Shown: in pieces, positions 1 through 6,560 of the stretch | How positions within the stretch are numbered: the stretch's first letter is position 1 | Layout of the letters: every line of letters starts with the position of its first letter | NCBI GenBank assembly: GCA_035997045.1 | Contig: DASYIY010000111.1 | Location: 1-32,044, forward strand | Reading direction: 5' to 3' | DNA: 32,044 bases | DNA from: VRUE01 sp035997045 | GTDB lineage: Bacteria > Actinomycetota > Thermoleophilia > Solirubrobacterales > 70-9 | Position numbers and translations under genes: made by a program | Notes under the pieces: generated by a model | Told to the model about the DNA's origin: nothing | The model's database searches: none | Seen by the model: the letters and a program-made list of their open reading frames with translations, nothing else

Positions 1-194
1 GGACCCGACCGTCAACGCCGCCCACAACGCACTGACCCCGACGGCCAGCCCCTCGGAACGGGATTCGGCCCCGCTAGAGCGGATTGCGGGTTACAGGGCA
101 CCGCTGATTCCCCGCCTAGCACGGTCCGCGACCATCGTATCTACATTCGCCCCATTCCATCGGGGCGAATGTAGATGCGTGCCGTTCGCAGCCA
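1..194. other. Gene-free left edge
   Basis: I see no convincing coding sequence in these 194 bases. The only clear structure is the hairpin at 139-176. The rest may be the 3' flank of a gene lying beyond the window. Confidence 0.5.
139..176 (-). terminator. 15-bp perfect hairpin behind secreted-protein gene
   Basis: The arms 139-153 (ATCTACATTCGCCCC) and 162-176 are exact reverse complements around an 8-base loop. The hairpin starts 18 bases after the stop codon of the leftward gene at 195-1286. There is no T-tract on either side, which is common for terminators in high-GC actinobacteria. I read it as a terminator for that gene, possibly working in both directions. Confidence 0.6.
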
Positions 195-1286
195 TCAGCG
201 CCTTATTAGCAGGCGGGTCTTGAAGACGGTCGCCGTCGCTTTTCCGGCGCGGACTTTCTGGCGGACCAGGAGGCGCCTGCGCTTCGCCACCTGCTTGCGC
301 GCCCTCGGCTTAACCTTGAGCGTGACCAGCTTGCCCTTGCCGCTGCGCAACCGGACGCTGCGCCGGTTCGTCGCCGGGCGGCCCTTCTTCAGCAGGCCCT
401 GCACCGTGGTCCGGCACTGGCGTCTGACCTTGCGCGGGCAATTGACGCGAACCAGGAGGCGCTTGCCGTCGTCGAGCTTCGCGGTGCCGGGCGTCGCGCT
501 CCGCAGCAGTTCTTCCAGCCGCTGCGAGTCGAAGGCGCCGCCGCCTTTTCCGGCGCCCCTACCGCCGTCTTTGCCTTTGCCTTTGCCACTGTTGCCCCCG
601 CTGCTGCCCGTTACGGCACTGAGCACGACGTTGTCGTAGTCGGCGCTGCCGGTTGCGAGAACACTGGTCCCACTGGTGTAGCGGCTGGAGATTTGGATCC
701 GGTATTCGTCGCCGATCGCGAGGCTGCTGGGATCGATCGAGCCACGGGACACGCTGGTCCAGGAGGCGGCGCCGGCCAGGGTCGTCGGCGCGATCAGCGT
801 CACGCCTTCACCTCCGGCCGAGAGATCGTTGAGCCGCACCGCGTACTCGGCCGAGTTGCCGGCCACGCCAAGCAGCTGATCGACGTTGGCGCGACGATCC
901 ATCGCGAAGCCGATCGACCCGGGATCGGCTCCACCGGCCCCCGCATAGGTAAAGGGCGGGCTCTGCCAGACCGCGGTCGTGGCTCCGCCCACCGCGGTTA
1001 CTCCGGCAACGCCGGTGTAGGCGGAGCGGATGAAGCCACCTCCGTCGGCTCCGCCGGAGCCCTGGAAGGAGTTTTCGACGCTCGCGCAGAGCAGCGGCGG
1101 CAGGCAAGTGCCTTCCGTGCTCGAGGAGGAGTCCCAGCCTGCAGCGCCCCCATCGAAGCCGCGCGCTGCGTTGGTAGACGGGTACTTGCTGCCCGCGGCG
1201 CCTGCCAAGGCGGGGATCGCCAGCAGCAGGGCTGCGAGGCACGCCGCGGCGATCGCACCGGTGCGGCGAAGCATTGGAATGCACAT
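195..1286 (-). CDS. Secreted protein with Arg/Lys-rich C-terminal module
   Basis: A 363-residue exported protein of unknown function. Residues 1-30 form a Sec signal peptide: basic MLRRTG, a hydrophobic stretch, then ALAGA. Residues 31-220 are Gly/Ser/Thr-rich with little charge, look like an extracellular beta-rich domain and contain one Cys pair (CLPPLLC). A Gly/Lys linker (GKGKGKDGGRGAGKGGG) follows, and the last ~100 residues are strongly basic with two Cys (NCPRKVRRQC). Basic C-terminal modules of this kind are familiar from secreted proteins of Solirubrobacterales; this is from memory, not a search. The ATG at 1286 is chosen because a strong GAGGAGG ribosome site lies just upstream on this strand. 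The gene diverges from the antiporter across about 110 bp. The module may bind cell wall or anionic polymers, which is a guess. Confidence 0.8.
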   Translation of the reverse strand: MCIPMLRRTGAIAAACLAALLLAIPALAGAAGSKYPSTNAARGFDGGAAGWDSSSSTEGTCLPPLLCASVENSFQGSGGADGGGFIRSAYTGVAGVTAVGGATTAVWQSPPFTYAGAGGADPGSIGFAMDRRANVDQLLGVAGNSAEYAVRLNDLSAGGEGVTLIAPTTLAGAASWTSVSRGSIDPSSLAIGDEYRIQISSRYTSGTSVLATGSADYDNVVLSAVTGSSGGNSGKGKGKDGGRGAGKGGGAFDSQRLEELLRSATPGTAKLDDGKRLLVRVNCPRKVRRQCRTTVQGLLKKGRPATNRRSVRLRSGKGKLVTLKVKPRARKQVAKRRRLLVRQKVRAGKATATVFKTRLLIRR

Positions 1287-1306
1287 CGGGTCCTCCTCTT
1301 ACTCGT

Positions 1307-1347
1307 TGTTCGCCCGAACAGGCGACTACCGAGTTTTGGGTACCCAA
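1307..1347. promoter_or_regulatory. Two short palindromes in divergent promoter gap
   Basis: The gap between the secreted protein (-) and the antiporter (+) holds TGTTCGCCCGAACA (1307-1320, six-base arms around CC) and a perfect 12-mer TTGGGTACCCAA (1336-1347). Either could be an operator. No regulator gene is adjacent, so the assignment is tentative. Confidence 0.3.
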
Positions 1348-1396
1348 CAAAATTGGCGGTGCTGCCCGAGTTGGACGAACATAGGATCGGCGCCAC

Positions 1397-2617
1397 GTGA
1401 TCGACGTCGACACAGGCTCCTTCTTCGCAATCGTCTTCGTCGCCGCGATCGCCGCGATCGCCGTCGCGGTCGTGCCAAGGGGAATGGCACCGCCCGTGGT
1501 GGTGCTGGAGCTCGTACTGGGGATCGTCATCGGCCCCCAGGTGCTCGACTTCGCCCACTCCTCCGACTTCATCGAGTTCTTCTCCAACCTCGGCCTGGGG
1601 ATGCTTTTCTACTTCGCCGGCTACGAGATCGACTTCGAACGGATCAAGGGCGCGCCGATGAAGCTCGGCGCGCTCGGCTGGGTGCTTTCGGTCGCGCTCG
1701 CCTACGGGATCGGCGGCGCACTCGCGCTGGCCGGCGTCGTCGTCTCCTTCCTCTACACCGGCTCGGCCCTGGCGACGACGGCGATCGGCACCCTGATCCC
1801 GATCCTCAAGGACAGCGGCGGGCTGAAAACCCGCTTCGGCACCTACCTGCTGGCGGCTGGGGGCGCCGGCGAGTTCGGCCCGATCCTGCTCGTCACGCTG
1901 GTCTTGACAACAGCCAGTCCCCTCCACGAGGCGGCGATCCTCGTCGGCTTCGTCTTCCTCGCACTCGGGGTCGCCCTCGCCTCGGTCCGCCTCGCCTGGC
2001 GCGGCTGGCCCGCCCTCGAAAAAACCTTCGAGGCAAGTAGTCAGCTTGCCGTGCGGATCACGGTCGTCCTCGTCTTCGGCCTGGTACTGCTGGCGAGCCA
2101 GCTCGGCCTCGACGTCCTGCTCGGAGGCTTCGTCGCGGGAATGATCACCAGAGCGGCCCTCAGAGGCCACGAGCTCCAGGTCTTCGAGTCGAAGCTGACC
2201 GCGGTCGGCTTCGGCTTCTTCGTCCCCTTCTTCTTCATCACCAGCGGCCTCGAGTTCAATCTCGATGCGCTCGCCTCGGCCGAGGCCCTGGCCAAGATGG
2301 CCCTCTTCTTCGTCCTCTTCCTGGTCGTCCGCGGCGCCCCCGCCCTGCTCCTCTATCGCAAGGTGCTCAGCGCAACCGAGCGCCGGGCCCTCGCCTTCTT
2401 CTCCGCCACCGAGCTCCCCCTCGTCGTCGCGATCACGACGATCGCGGTGGACGCAGGAAAGATGCGCACCTCGACCTCAGCCGGCCTGGTTGGCGCCGCG
2501 ATTCTCTCCACCCTGATCTACCCCTTCATCGGCATGGCCCTGCAGAAGCGAGCGATGGCGGAGCAGGGCGAAGAGCCTCCCTCGGCCGACCCGGTCGAGG
2601 CTCCAGCCCCAGCCTGA
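1397..2617 (+). CDS. Cation:proton antiporter (CPA2 family)
   Basis: A 406-residue membrane protein with about 12 hydrophobic segments along its whole length, fitting the Na+/H+ exchanger domain of the monovalent cation:proton antiporter-2 family, which swaps Na+ or K+ for protons across the inner membrane. The conserved unwound-helix region is recognisable at about 119-142 (LYTGSALATTAIGTLIPIL). The helix that usually carries the ion-binding Asp reads GGAGEFGPILLV at 155-166, so Glu159 stands where an Asp is usual. It lacks the C-terminal TrkA-N/RCK domain of KefB/KefC-type proteins; the tail is short and acidic/proline-rich. The start is the GTG at 1397 with a weak ribosome site. It appears to be a single-gene unit ending 38 bp before the tRNA. 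Confidence 0.85.
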   Translation: MIDVDTGSFFAIVFVAAIAAIAVAVVPRGMAPPVVVLELVLGIVIGPQVLDFAHSSDFIEFFSNLGLGMLFYFAGYEIDFERIKGAPMKLGALGWVLSVALAYGIGGALALAGVVVSFLYTGSALATTAIGTLIPILKDSGGLKTRFGTYLLAAGGAGEFGPILLVTLVLTTASPLHEAAILVGFVFLALGVALASVRLAWRGWPALEKTFEASSQLAVRITVVLVFGLVLLASQLGLDVLLGGFVAGMITRAALRGHELQVFESKLTAVGFGFFVPFFFITSGLEFNLDALASAEALAKMALFFVLFLVVRGAPALLLYRKVLSATERRALAFFSATELPLVVAITTIAVDAGKMRTSTSAGLVGAAILSTLIYPFIGMALQKRAMAEQGEEPPSADPVEAPAPA

Positions 2618-2655
2618 TCCCAGCCCCACCGCCCGCCTATGATTGACCCTCTCCG

Positions 2656-2727
2656 GGGCGCGTAGCTCAGCGGGAGAGCGCTCGCCTCACACGCGAGAGG
2701 TCGCTGGTTCGAACCCAGCCGCGCCCA
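2656..2727 (+). tRNA. tRNA-Val(CAC)
   Basis: A complete 72-base cloverleaf. The acceptor stem GGGCGCG/CGCGCCC is perfect. The D-arm GCTC-AGCGGGA-GAGC, anticodon stem CTCGC/GCGAG with loop CTCACAC (anticodon CAC, valine GTG codons), a five-base variable loop and T-arm GCTGG-TTCGAAC-CCAGC all pair. The discriminator is A and CCA is not encoded. Its 3' half is the apparent integration target of the island that follows. Confidence 0.96.
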
Positions 2728-2730
2728 TAG
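2683..2730 (+). repeat. Left attachment-like direct repeat (48 bp)
   Basis: This 48-bp stretch runs from the anticodon stem of tRNA-Val to three bases past its discriminator. It recurs without a mismatch at 8008-8055 in the same orientation. A direct repeat of the 3' half of a tRNA gene, starting near the anticodon loop, is what tyrosine-recombinase integration leaves. This copy lies in the intact tRNA. Confidence 0.85.
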
Positions 2731-2776
2731 CGAAACCGCATGACAGCAGGGATTGCGGTGCCAATGCAGTGGACCT

Positions 2777-2830
2777 GAGAGCGCTCGTTTAACACGCGAG
2801 AGGTCGCTGGTTCGAACCCAGCCGCGCCCA
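2777..2830 (+). pseudogene. Partial tRNA-Val copy 2
   Basis: Anticodon arm, T-arm and 3' acceptor strand are intact, and the loop TTAACAC would present AAC, also a valine anticodon. The 5' acceptor strand and D-arm are missing: the preceding bases read GATTGCGGTGCC. It cannot fold as a tRNA. Confidence 0.75.
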
Positions 2831-2879
2831 TAGCTAAACCGCTTGTTTGCAGGGATTGCGGTGCCAGTACGGCGGACCT

Positions 2880-2932
2880 GAGAGCGCTCGCTAACACGCG
2901 AGAGGTCGATGGTTCAAACCCAGCCGCGCACA
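2880..2932 (+). pseudogene. Partial tRNA-Val copy 3, more decayed
   Basis: This copy keeps the anticodon stem, but the loop has lost a base (TAACAC). Its T-arm reads GATGG-TTCAAAC-CCAGC and its 3' end GCGCACA. There is no 5' half. It is the most diverged of the three tandem copies. Confidence 0.75.
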
Positions 2933-3160
2933 TAGCTGAAACCGCTTGGCATCTGCGCTTGCGGTCCACCTTCGACCCGCGATGAAATAGTCAAATGGCC
3001 GTTGGCCTAATCGTTAGCCAAATCGCCACGGCACGGCTTCTCCCTGAGGTTTCAACAATCTGCCGCAATGATCAGTGTCCCTTCGCCCTTTGGCCGTCCA
3101 CCCGGCTGAAGATGATGGCGTTCATGCTCACCCGCAAGCAAGCGATCGAGATGGTCGCCG
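2933..3160. other. Non-coding left flank of island cargo
   Basis: After the third repeat there is no gene of convincing length. Two things stand out. An imperfect inverted repeat at 3002-3021 (TTGGCCTAA tcg TTAGCCAA, one bulged base) shares the TTGGCC word with the right end of the island. A 19-codon ATG ORF at 3112-3171 overlaps the AAA gene start. Confidence 0.5.
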
Positions 3161-3171
3161 GTGTCCTCTGA
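3112..3171 (+). CDS. 19-residue leader-like ORF overlapping the AAA gene start
   Basis: The frame from ATG 3112 encodes MMAFMLTRKQAIEMVAGVL and stops at TGA 3169-3171, 11 bases inside the AAA ATPase gene, whose GTG is at 3161. It could be a translational-coupling leader or a truncated remnant of a longer gene; the LTRKQA start is reminiscent of helix-turn-helix excisionases, though far too short to call. It may equally be chance. Confidence 0.25.
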   Translation: MMAFMLTRKQAIEMVAGVL

Positions 3172-4384
3172 CGCAGGGACTCAGGGCCCCCTTCAGGTGC
3201 TGGCCAGGGTGAAAGCCACCGAAGAGGATGGCCGGCTGCTCTACCTCCAGCTCCTCAACGGGACCTACACTTGGTTTGCGACCGAAGAGCCGATGGAGTT
3301 CGAGCTCGGCGACTGGGCCCTTGTCGGTGACGAGCGCATCGACTACGCCCCCGAAGAGCTTTGGCCCGACGAGCGCTGGGTTGGGATCGTCAAGAGCAAG
3401 CTCCCCGACCTCACCGTTCTTGACGCCAGCGGTCATTTGCGCTTCGTCCCCACCAACGAGGTTGACTACGAGATCGGCAACACGGTCCTGGTCACTGAGG
3501 ATGGAGTCGATCGTGTCATTGACGAGCGCCCCCTTCGTCGCGACTCCGACCCGCTCGATGAGAACGCCCTCGCTCCCTACATCGTGCCTCCCTCCGGCGA
3601 TCTCGACTTCAGCAAGTTCGGCGGCCTCAAGGATGTGGTCCAGCGGGCGATGCAGCTGGTCGAAGCGACGCTGGTCAAGCGCGAGAAGCTGAAGGCGATC
3701 AAGGCGCGCCCGATCAAGGGCGTGCTCTTCACTGGCGACCCTGGTACCGGTAAGACGATGCTTGCCCGGATCATCGCCAAGGAAACCCAGTCGGTTCTCT
3801 ACCGGATCCGGGGCCCCGAGTTCGTAAGCAAGTGGGTCGGGGAAAGCGAGGAGGTGCTCCGAATGATCTTCGACGACGCCGCCAAACAGAAGCGTGCGAT
3901 CGTCTTCTTCGACGAGATCGACAGCGTCGCCGGGCGGCGCGAGGAGAACGACCACGACGCGTCGCGGCGAATCGTGGCGACGCTCCTGACGATGATGGAT
4001 CGCGCCGAGCCCGAGGAAAACGTCCTCGTTCTGGCGACGACCAATCGCCCCGACGACATCGATGAGGCCCTGCTGCGCGCTGGGCGTTTTGATTGGACGA
4101 TCGAGTTCCCGAAGCCCTCGCTCGAGGATCGAGTGGAGATCCTCGCGATCGGTGCGGCCCGCCACACGGTCAAGGGCGATCTGCTGCTTGCCACCGTCGC
4201 CGCCCAGACCGAGGGCTGGACCGCCGCTGACTTGGATCTGATCTGGGCCGAGGCCTCGCTCTTCGCCGTCTCCGATGAGCGCGAGGCGATCATGGCCGAG
4301 GACTTCGTCGCCGGTTTTCAGCGAGTGCAGGAGCAGTTCAACCTCAAGCGAGCCAACGAACGCAGAAGGGCGGCCCAGGAGTGA
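3161..4384 (+). CDS. AAA+ ATPase with N-terminal beta-rich region
   Basis: A 407-residue single-AAA-domain ATPase of the classical (Cdc48/proteasome-ATPase-like) clade. Residues 10-125 form two beta-rich units (LQVLARVKATEED..., then WVGIVKSKLPDLTVLDASG...) that look OB-like and may recognise the partner or substrate. The AAA domain covers about 150-390: GG-entry FSKFGGL at 150-156, Walker A GDPGTGKT at 192-199, pore loop KWVG at 224-227, Walker B VFFDEID at 248-254, sensor-1 TTN at 293-295, and arginine fingers R306 and R309 in DEALLRAGRFD. All catalytic residues are present, so it should form an active hexameric unfoldase or remodeller. It lacks the C-terminal HbYX tail of proteasome activators and the Mpa/ARC coiled coil, so a proteasome role is unlikely. 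The stop overlaps the start of the next gene. GTG 3161 has only a weak ribosome site. Confidence 0.85.
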   Translation: MSSDAGTQGPLQVLARVKATEEDGRLLYLQLLNGTYTWFATEEPMEFELGDWALVGDERIDYAPEELWPDERWVGIVKSKLPDLTVLDASGHLRFVPTNEVDYEIGNTVLVTEDGVDRVIDERPLRRDSDPLDENALAPYIVPPSGDLDFSKFGGLKDVVQRAMQLVEATLVKREKLKAIKARPIKGVLFTGDPGTGKTMLARIIAKETQSVLYRIRGPEFVSKWVGESEEVLRMIFDDAAKQKRAIVFFDEIDSVAGRREENDHDASRRIVATLLTMMDRAEPEENVLVLATTNRPDDIDEALLRAGRFDWTIEFPKPSLEDRVEILAIGAARHTVKGDLLLATVAAQTEGWTAADLDLIWAEASLFAVSDEREAIMAEDFVAGFQRVQEQFNLKRANERRRAAQE

Positions 4385-5745
4385 AGAAACTGATCGCCTG
4401 GGTGCGAGCCCAGCGAGCCAGCCCAGACCAGGCCGGAGACGTCCTTGGGCCGCGGCGAGAGTTCGTCTACCTCGACGAAGTCAGTGTTTACAGCCTCCTC
4501 GCTTCCCGACTCGGAAGCATCCCCCAACAGCTGACCAAATCGGCCTCGGAGTCGCTGCAGAGCGAGATCAACTCCGCGATCGGAGTCAACTACGGCCTCA
4601 AAGCTGAGATCGGTTCAAAACTCGCCAGCACTTCGACCTCAGCGACCCAAGTTGTCCGCAAGTCGATGGTTCAGGGGGCCTTCAAAGAGCTGGTCGACGT
4701 CGAGCACGGCAAGTTGGCGCTGCCGGAGCCGCCTGCGGGCGGCGAGCTGCCCTCTGCCGCCAACCTCGCCTCGCTGAAGGCGCTTGCCGGAGACCCCGAG
4801 TCGAGTTTGGTGCTGGCCGCCGATCAGCCAGCGCGCGGCCAGCTCCTCGAGATCGAGGTCGAGCTCGACGCCGATCCGAGCTTTGCCTTCAACACGGTGA
4901 TCTCGGAGTTGGTCAAGTTCATGGACCAAAACCCCCAGTTCTTTCCGGCGGGTCTCGAGGGAATCGCGGCCGGCGAGACCATGAACAGGATCATCGCCCA
5001 GCTGATGTTCGGTCTCGTGCCGCTGCGCTGCCGCCTCCTCGATTACCAGGCCCTCGAGATCGAGGAAACAGAGTTCCTCGTCCACCGGAGCCTGCTCTCC
5101 GGCGCAGAGTTGCCCTCCGGCGCGCAGCTCCGCGACATCCACCTCGTCGGAGTCGCCGAGGAAGGGCTTTTCTGGAAGGACCTGCGCAGGGTGCTCTTCT
5201 CGCGCTCGCGTTTCACCGTCATGTGCCGGCTCGGCAAGGATGGGCTGCAACCGACCTGGAGTCCAGTCAAGCTGATCGACGTCTTTGGAAAGGTCATTCC
5301 CTCCATCGGCGTGCAGCTCGAAGAGCTGATTGGGGGGATGATCAGCGGCTTTCAGAGCGGCGCCGCCCAAGCCCTTGAGCAGCCTGCAGTTGACGAGAAG
5401 ATGCAGGTCGGCATGGACCACTACGCGCGCCTATACGCGGCCGAGTTCCGCCAAGAGCCTCTCAGCCCAGCCGAGCTGGCGACGCTTGGCGAACCTGCCG
5501 CGGGAATCGATTATGGGCAGCTGGAGCCCCGCCGAAGCGCACTGGAGCAGCTCACACTGCAACTCCGCGAGATCCTCGGCAGCGACGAGGACCGCGAGCT
5601 GGAGGCGAGGCTCAGAAACGAGGCAATGGAGACCGCCGGCTTCGGCCTCGGCGCCACCGATGAGATGCCGATGCCCGGGGCCTCCCCGCCGACGAGCGCC
5701 GCAGAGCGTTTCCTCGACGTCGAGTTCGTTGCGATCTACTGGTAG
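4381..5745 (+). CDS. Unrecognised protein coupled to AAA+ ATPase (DUF6414-like?)
   Basis: A 454-residue protein that starts at a GTG overlapping the ATPase stop codon (GTGA), so the two are very probably co-translated and work together. There is no signal peptide or membrane helix. Residues 27-45 (REFVYLDEVSVYSLLASRL), followed by a Ser-rich stretch and a GLKAEIGSKLASTSTS segment, recall the N-terminus of DUF6414 proteins; this is from memory and weak. The middle (about 150-300) is a mixed alpha/beta region with no catalytic motif that I recognise. Residues about 340-430 look helical and acidic. I cannot assign an activity. It could be the substrate, adaptor or toxic effector of the ATPase. 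Confidence 0.75.
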   Translation: MKKLIAWVRAQRASPDQAGDVLGPRREFVYLDEVSVYSLLASRLGSIPQQLTKSASESLQSEINSAIGVNYGLKAEIGSKLASTSTSATQVVRKSMVQGAFKELVDVEHGKLALPEPPAGGELPSAANLASLKALAGDPESSLVLAADQPARGQLLEIEVELDADPSFAFNTVISELVKFMDQNPQFFPAGLEGIAAGETMNRIIAQLMFGLVPLRCRLLDYQALEIEETEFLVHRSLLSGAELPSGAQLRDIHLVGVAEEGLFWKDLRRVLFSRSRFTVMCRLGKDGLQPTWSPVKLIDVFGKVIPSIGVQLEELIGGMISGFQSGAAQALEQPAVDEKMQVGMDHYARLYAAEFRQEPLSPAELATLGEPAAGIDYGQLEPRRSALEQLTLQLREILGSDEDRELEARLRNEAMETAGFGLGATDEMPMPGASPPTSAAERFLDVEFVAIYW

Positions 5746-5876
5746 CCGCCCCGCCGATGCGTTTGTTCGTAGCGGGCCAGCCCCTCTGCGGCTTATATCG
5801 ATGCGGAATTGCACCTACCCGGCTTTTGCATCCGAATGTCTCAACATCCCATTGCCGGCGCGGGTACCCTTGGGCC

Positions 5877-6137
5877 GTGACTCCGCGCTTCTATCGCATA
5901 TCGTTCTTTATCTTTGCCGGGCTCTGGGCCTTCTTCGGGGTCTGGGCGCTCACTAAGGGCGACTACGTCCAAGGCGGTGTCAATCTCGCGCTTAGCGTCG
6001 GATGGTTGCTGGTGGCCGTCTTCAGGGACCAGGTTGCCCCTAGGTCCGAGGCTTTGCTGGAACGGCAGCGCGCCCGCGTCGAGGGCTTCGGTGCCCTTTC
6101 GTTCCAACCTGACTCCGATCCCCCTAAGGGCAAATAA
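5877..6137 (+). CDS. Small two-helix membrane protein
   Basis: From GTG 5877 the frame gives 86 residues. There are two hydrophobic helices, at about 6-28 (RISFFIFAGLWAFFGVWALT) and 36-53, joined by a short polar turn (KGDYVQGG). A charged tail (RSEALLERQRARVEGFG) follows and should face the cytoplasm. No family is recognised. It follows the partner gene after a 131-bp gap in the same direction. The frame is open to 5757, but the segment before 5877 is unlike a real protein, so the GTG is preferred. The ribosome site is weak, which keeps confidence moderate. In an immunity-type system a protein like this could be a membrane anchor or effector. Confidence 0.5.
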   Translation: MTPRFYRISFFIFAGLWAFFGVWALTKGDYVQGGVNLALSVGWLLVAVFRDQVAPRSEALLERQRARVEGFGALSFQPDSDPPKGK

Positions 6138-6560
6138 GACCCGCGCTGGTTCGCGGATCTCGGCGGCTTGCGTGGCAGTGGTTGCGTTCATGGGGAGGAT
6201 GGCCACTTCTGGTAGCCACCAAGGCGCAGCTGTTTAGGTCAAGGCCCCACTCGTCCCAGCTTCCCAAAGGGAAGGAGAGGGTCGAAACCCAGCCCTTTCC
6301 TGACCTTCGCTGACCTCCGTTGACTATCTCGAAAATTGCGCCGTCAGATCGGCAAAGCGCGCTGATAGCGTGCAAATTGCTCTACAAGCCGCGTCCCGCG
6401 CGACGCGCCAGAGAGGATTCGAACCGCCGCCCTTCGGTTTCGTAGACCGGCTCGCCGTGAGATCATCGGGAAATGTCTGGGGCCGATCTCGGAACGAGAC
6501 GCCGGCCAGCCAGAGCTAGGCCGGGAGATCTGCGACGCCGTTCGACCAGGGAACCCAGAA
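6138..6560. other. 423-bp non-coding segment inside island
   Basis: No convincing gene here. It contains three 10-bp iterations beginning TGAC at 6301, 6311 and 6321, and a decayed tRNA-Arg-like sequence on the minus strand (about 6399-6450). It probably also holds the promoter of the AlbA-type gene, but no clear -35/-10 pair is visible. Confidence 0.5.
6399..6450 (-). pseudogene. tRNA-Arg(ACG)-like 3' remnant
   Basis: Read on the minus strand there is an anticodon arm CGGT-CTACGAA-ACCG, whose loop would present ACG (arginine), then AAGGGC, a T-loop GGTTCGAATCC and TCTCTGGCGCG. The 5' strand of the T-stem no longer pairs well, the D-arm region is degenerate, and no 5' acceptor strand matches. 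It resembles the 3' half of a tRNA-Arg gene, the type of fragment left at integration junctions. Confidence 0.5.

Larger units (their letters stand above)
2674..2960 (+). repeat. Three tandem 103-bp copies carrying tRNA-Val 3' half
   Basis: The word GAGAGCGCTCG starts at 2674, 2777 and 2880, exactly 103 bp apart. Each unit holds the anticodon arm, T-arm and 3' acceptor strand of tRNA-Val, then a related spacer (ATAGC..AAACCGC...GATTGCGGTGCC...GGACCTG). Only the first copy belongs to an intact tRNA. The spacers have diverged, so the amplification is not recent. Confidence 0.9.

Noticed and set aside
1307..1320. LexA (SOS) box
   Set aside because: The site is GTTC-N4-GAAC, the reverse order of the actinobacterial GAAC-N4-GTTC box, and the neighbours are not DNA-repair genes.
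2777..2932. Second and third tRNA-Val copies as functional tRNAs
   Set aside because: Both lack a matching 5' acceptor strand and D-arm, and copy 3 has a six-base anticodon loop.
3161..4384. Proteasomal ATPase (Mpa/ARC)
   Set aside because: The N-terminal coiled coil and the C-terminal HbYX-type tail are missing, and no proteasome or Pup genes lie nearby.
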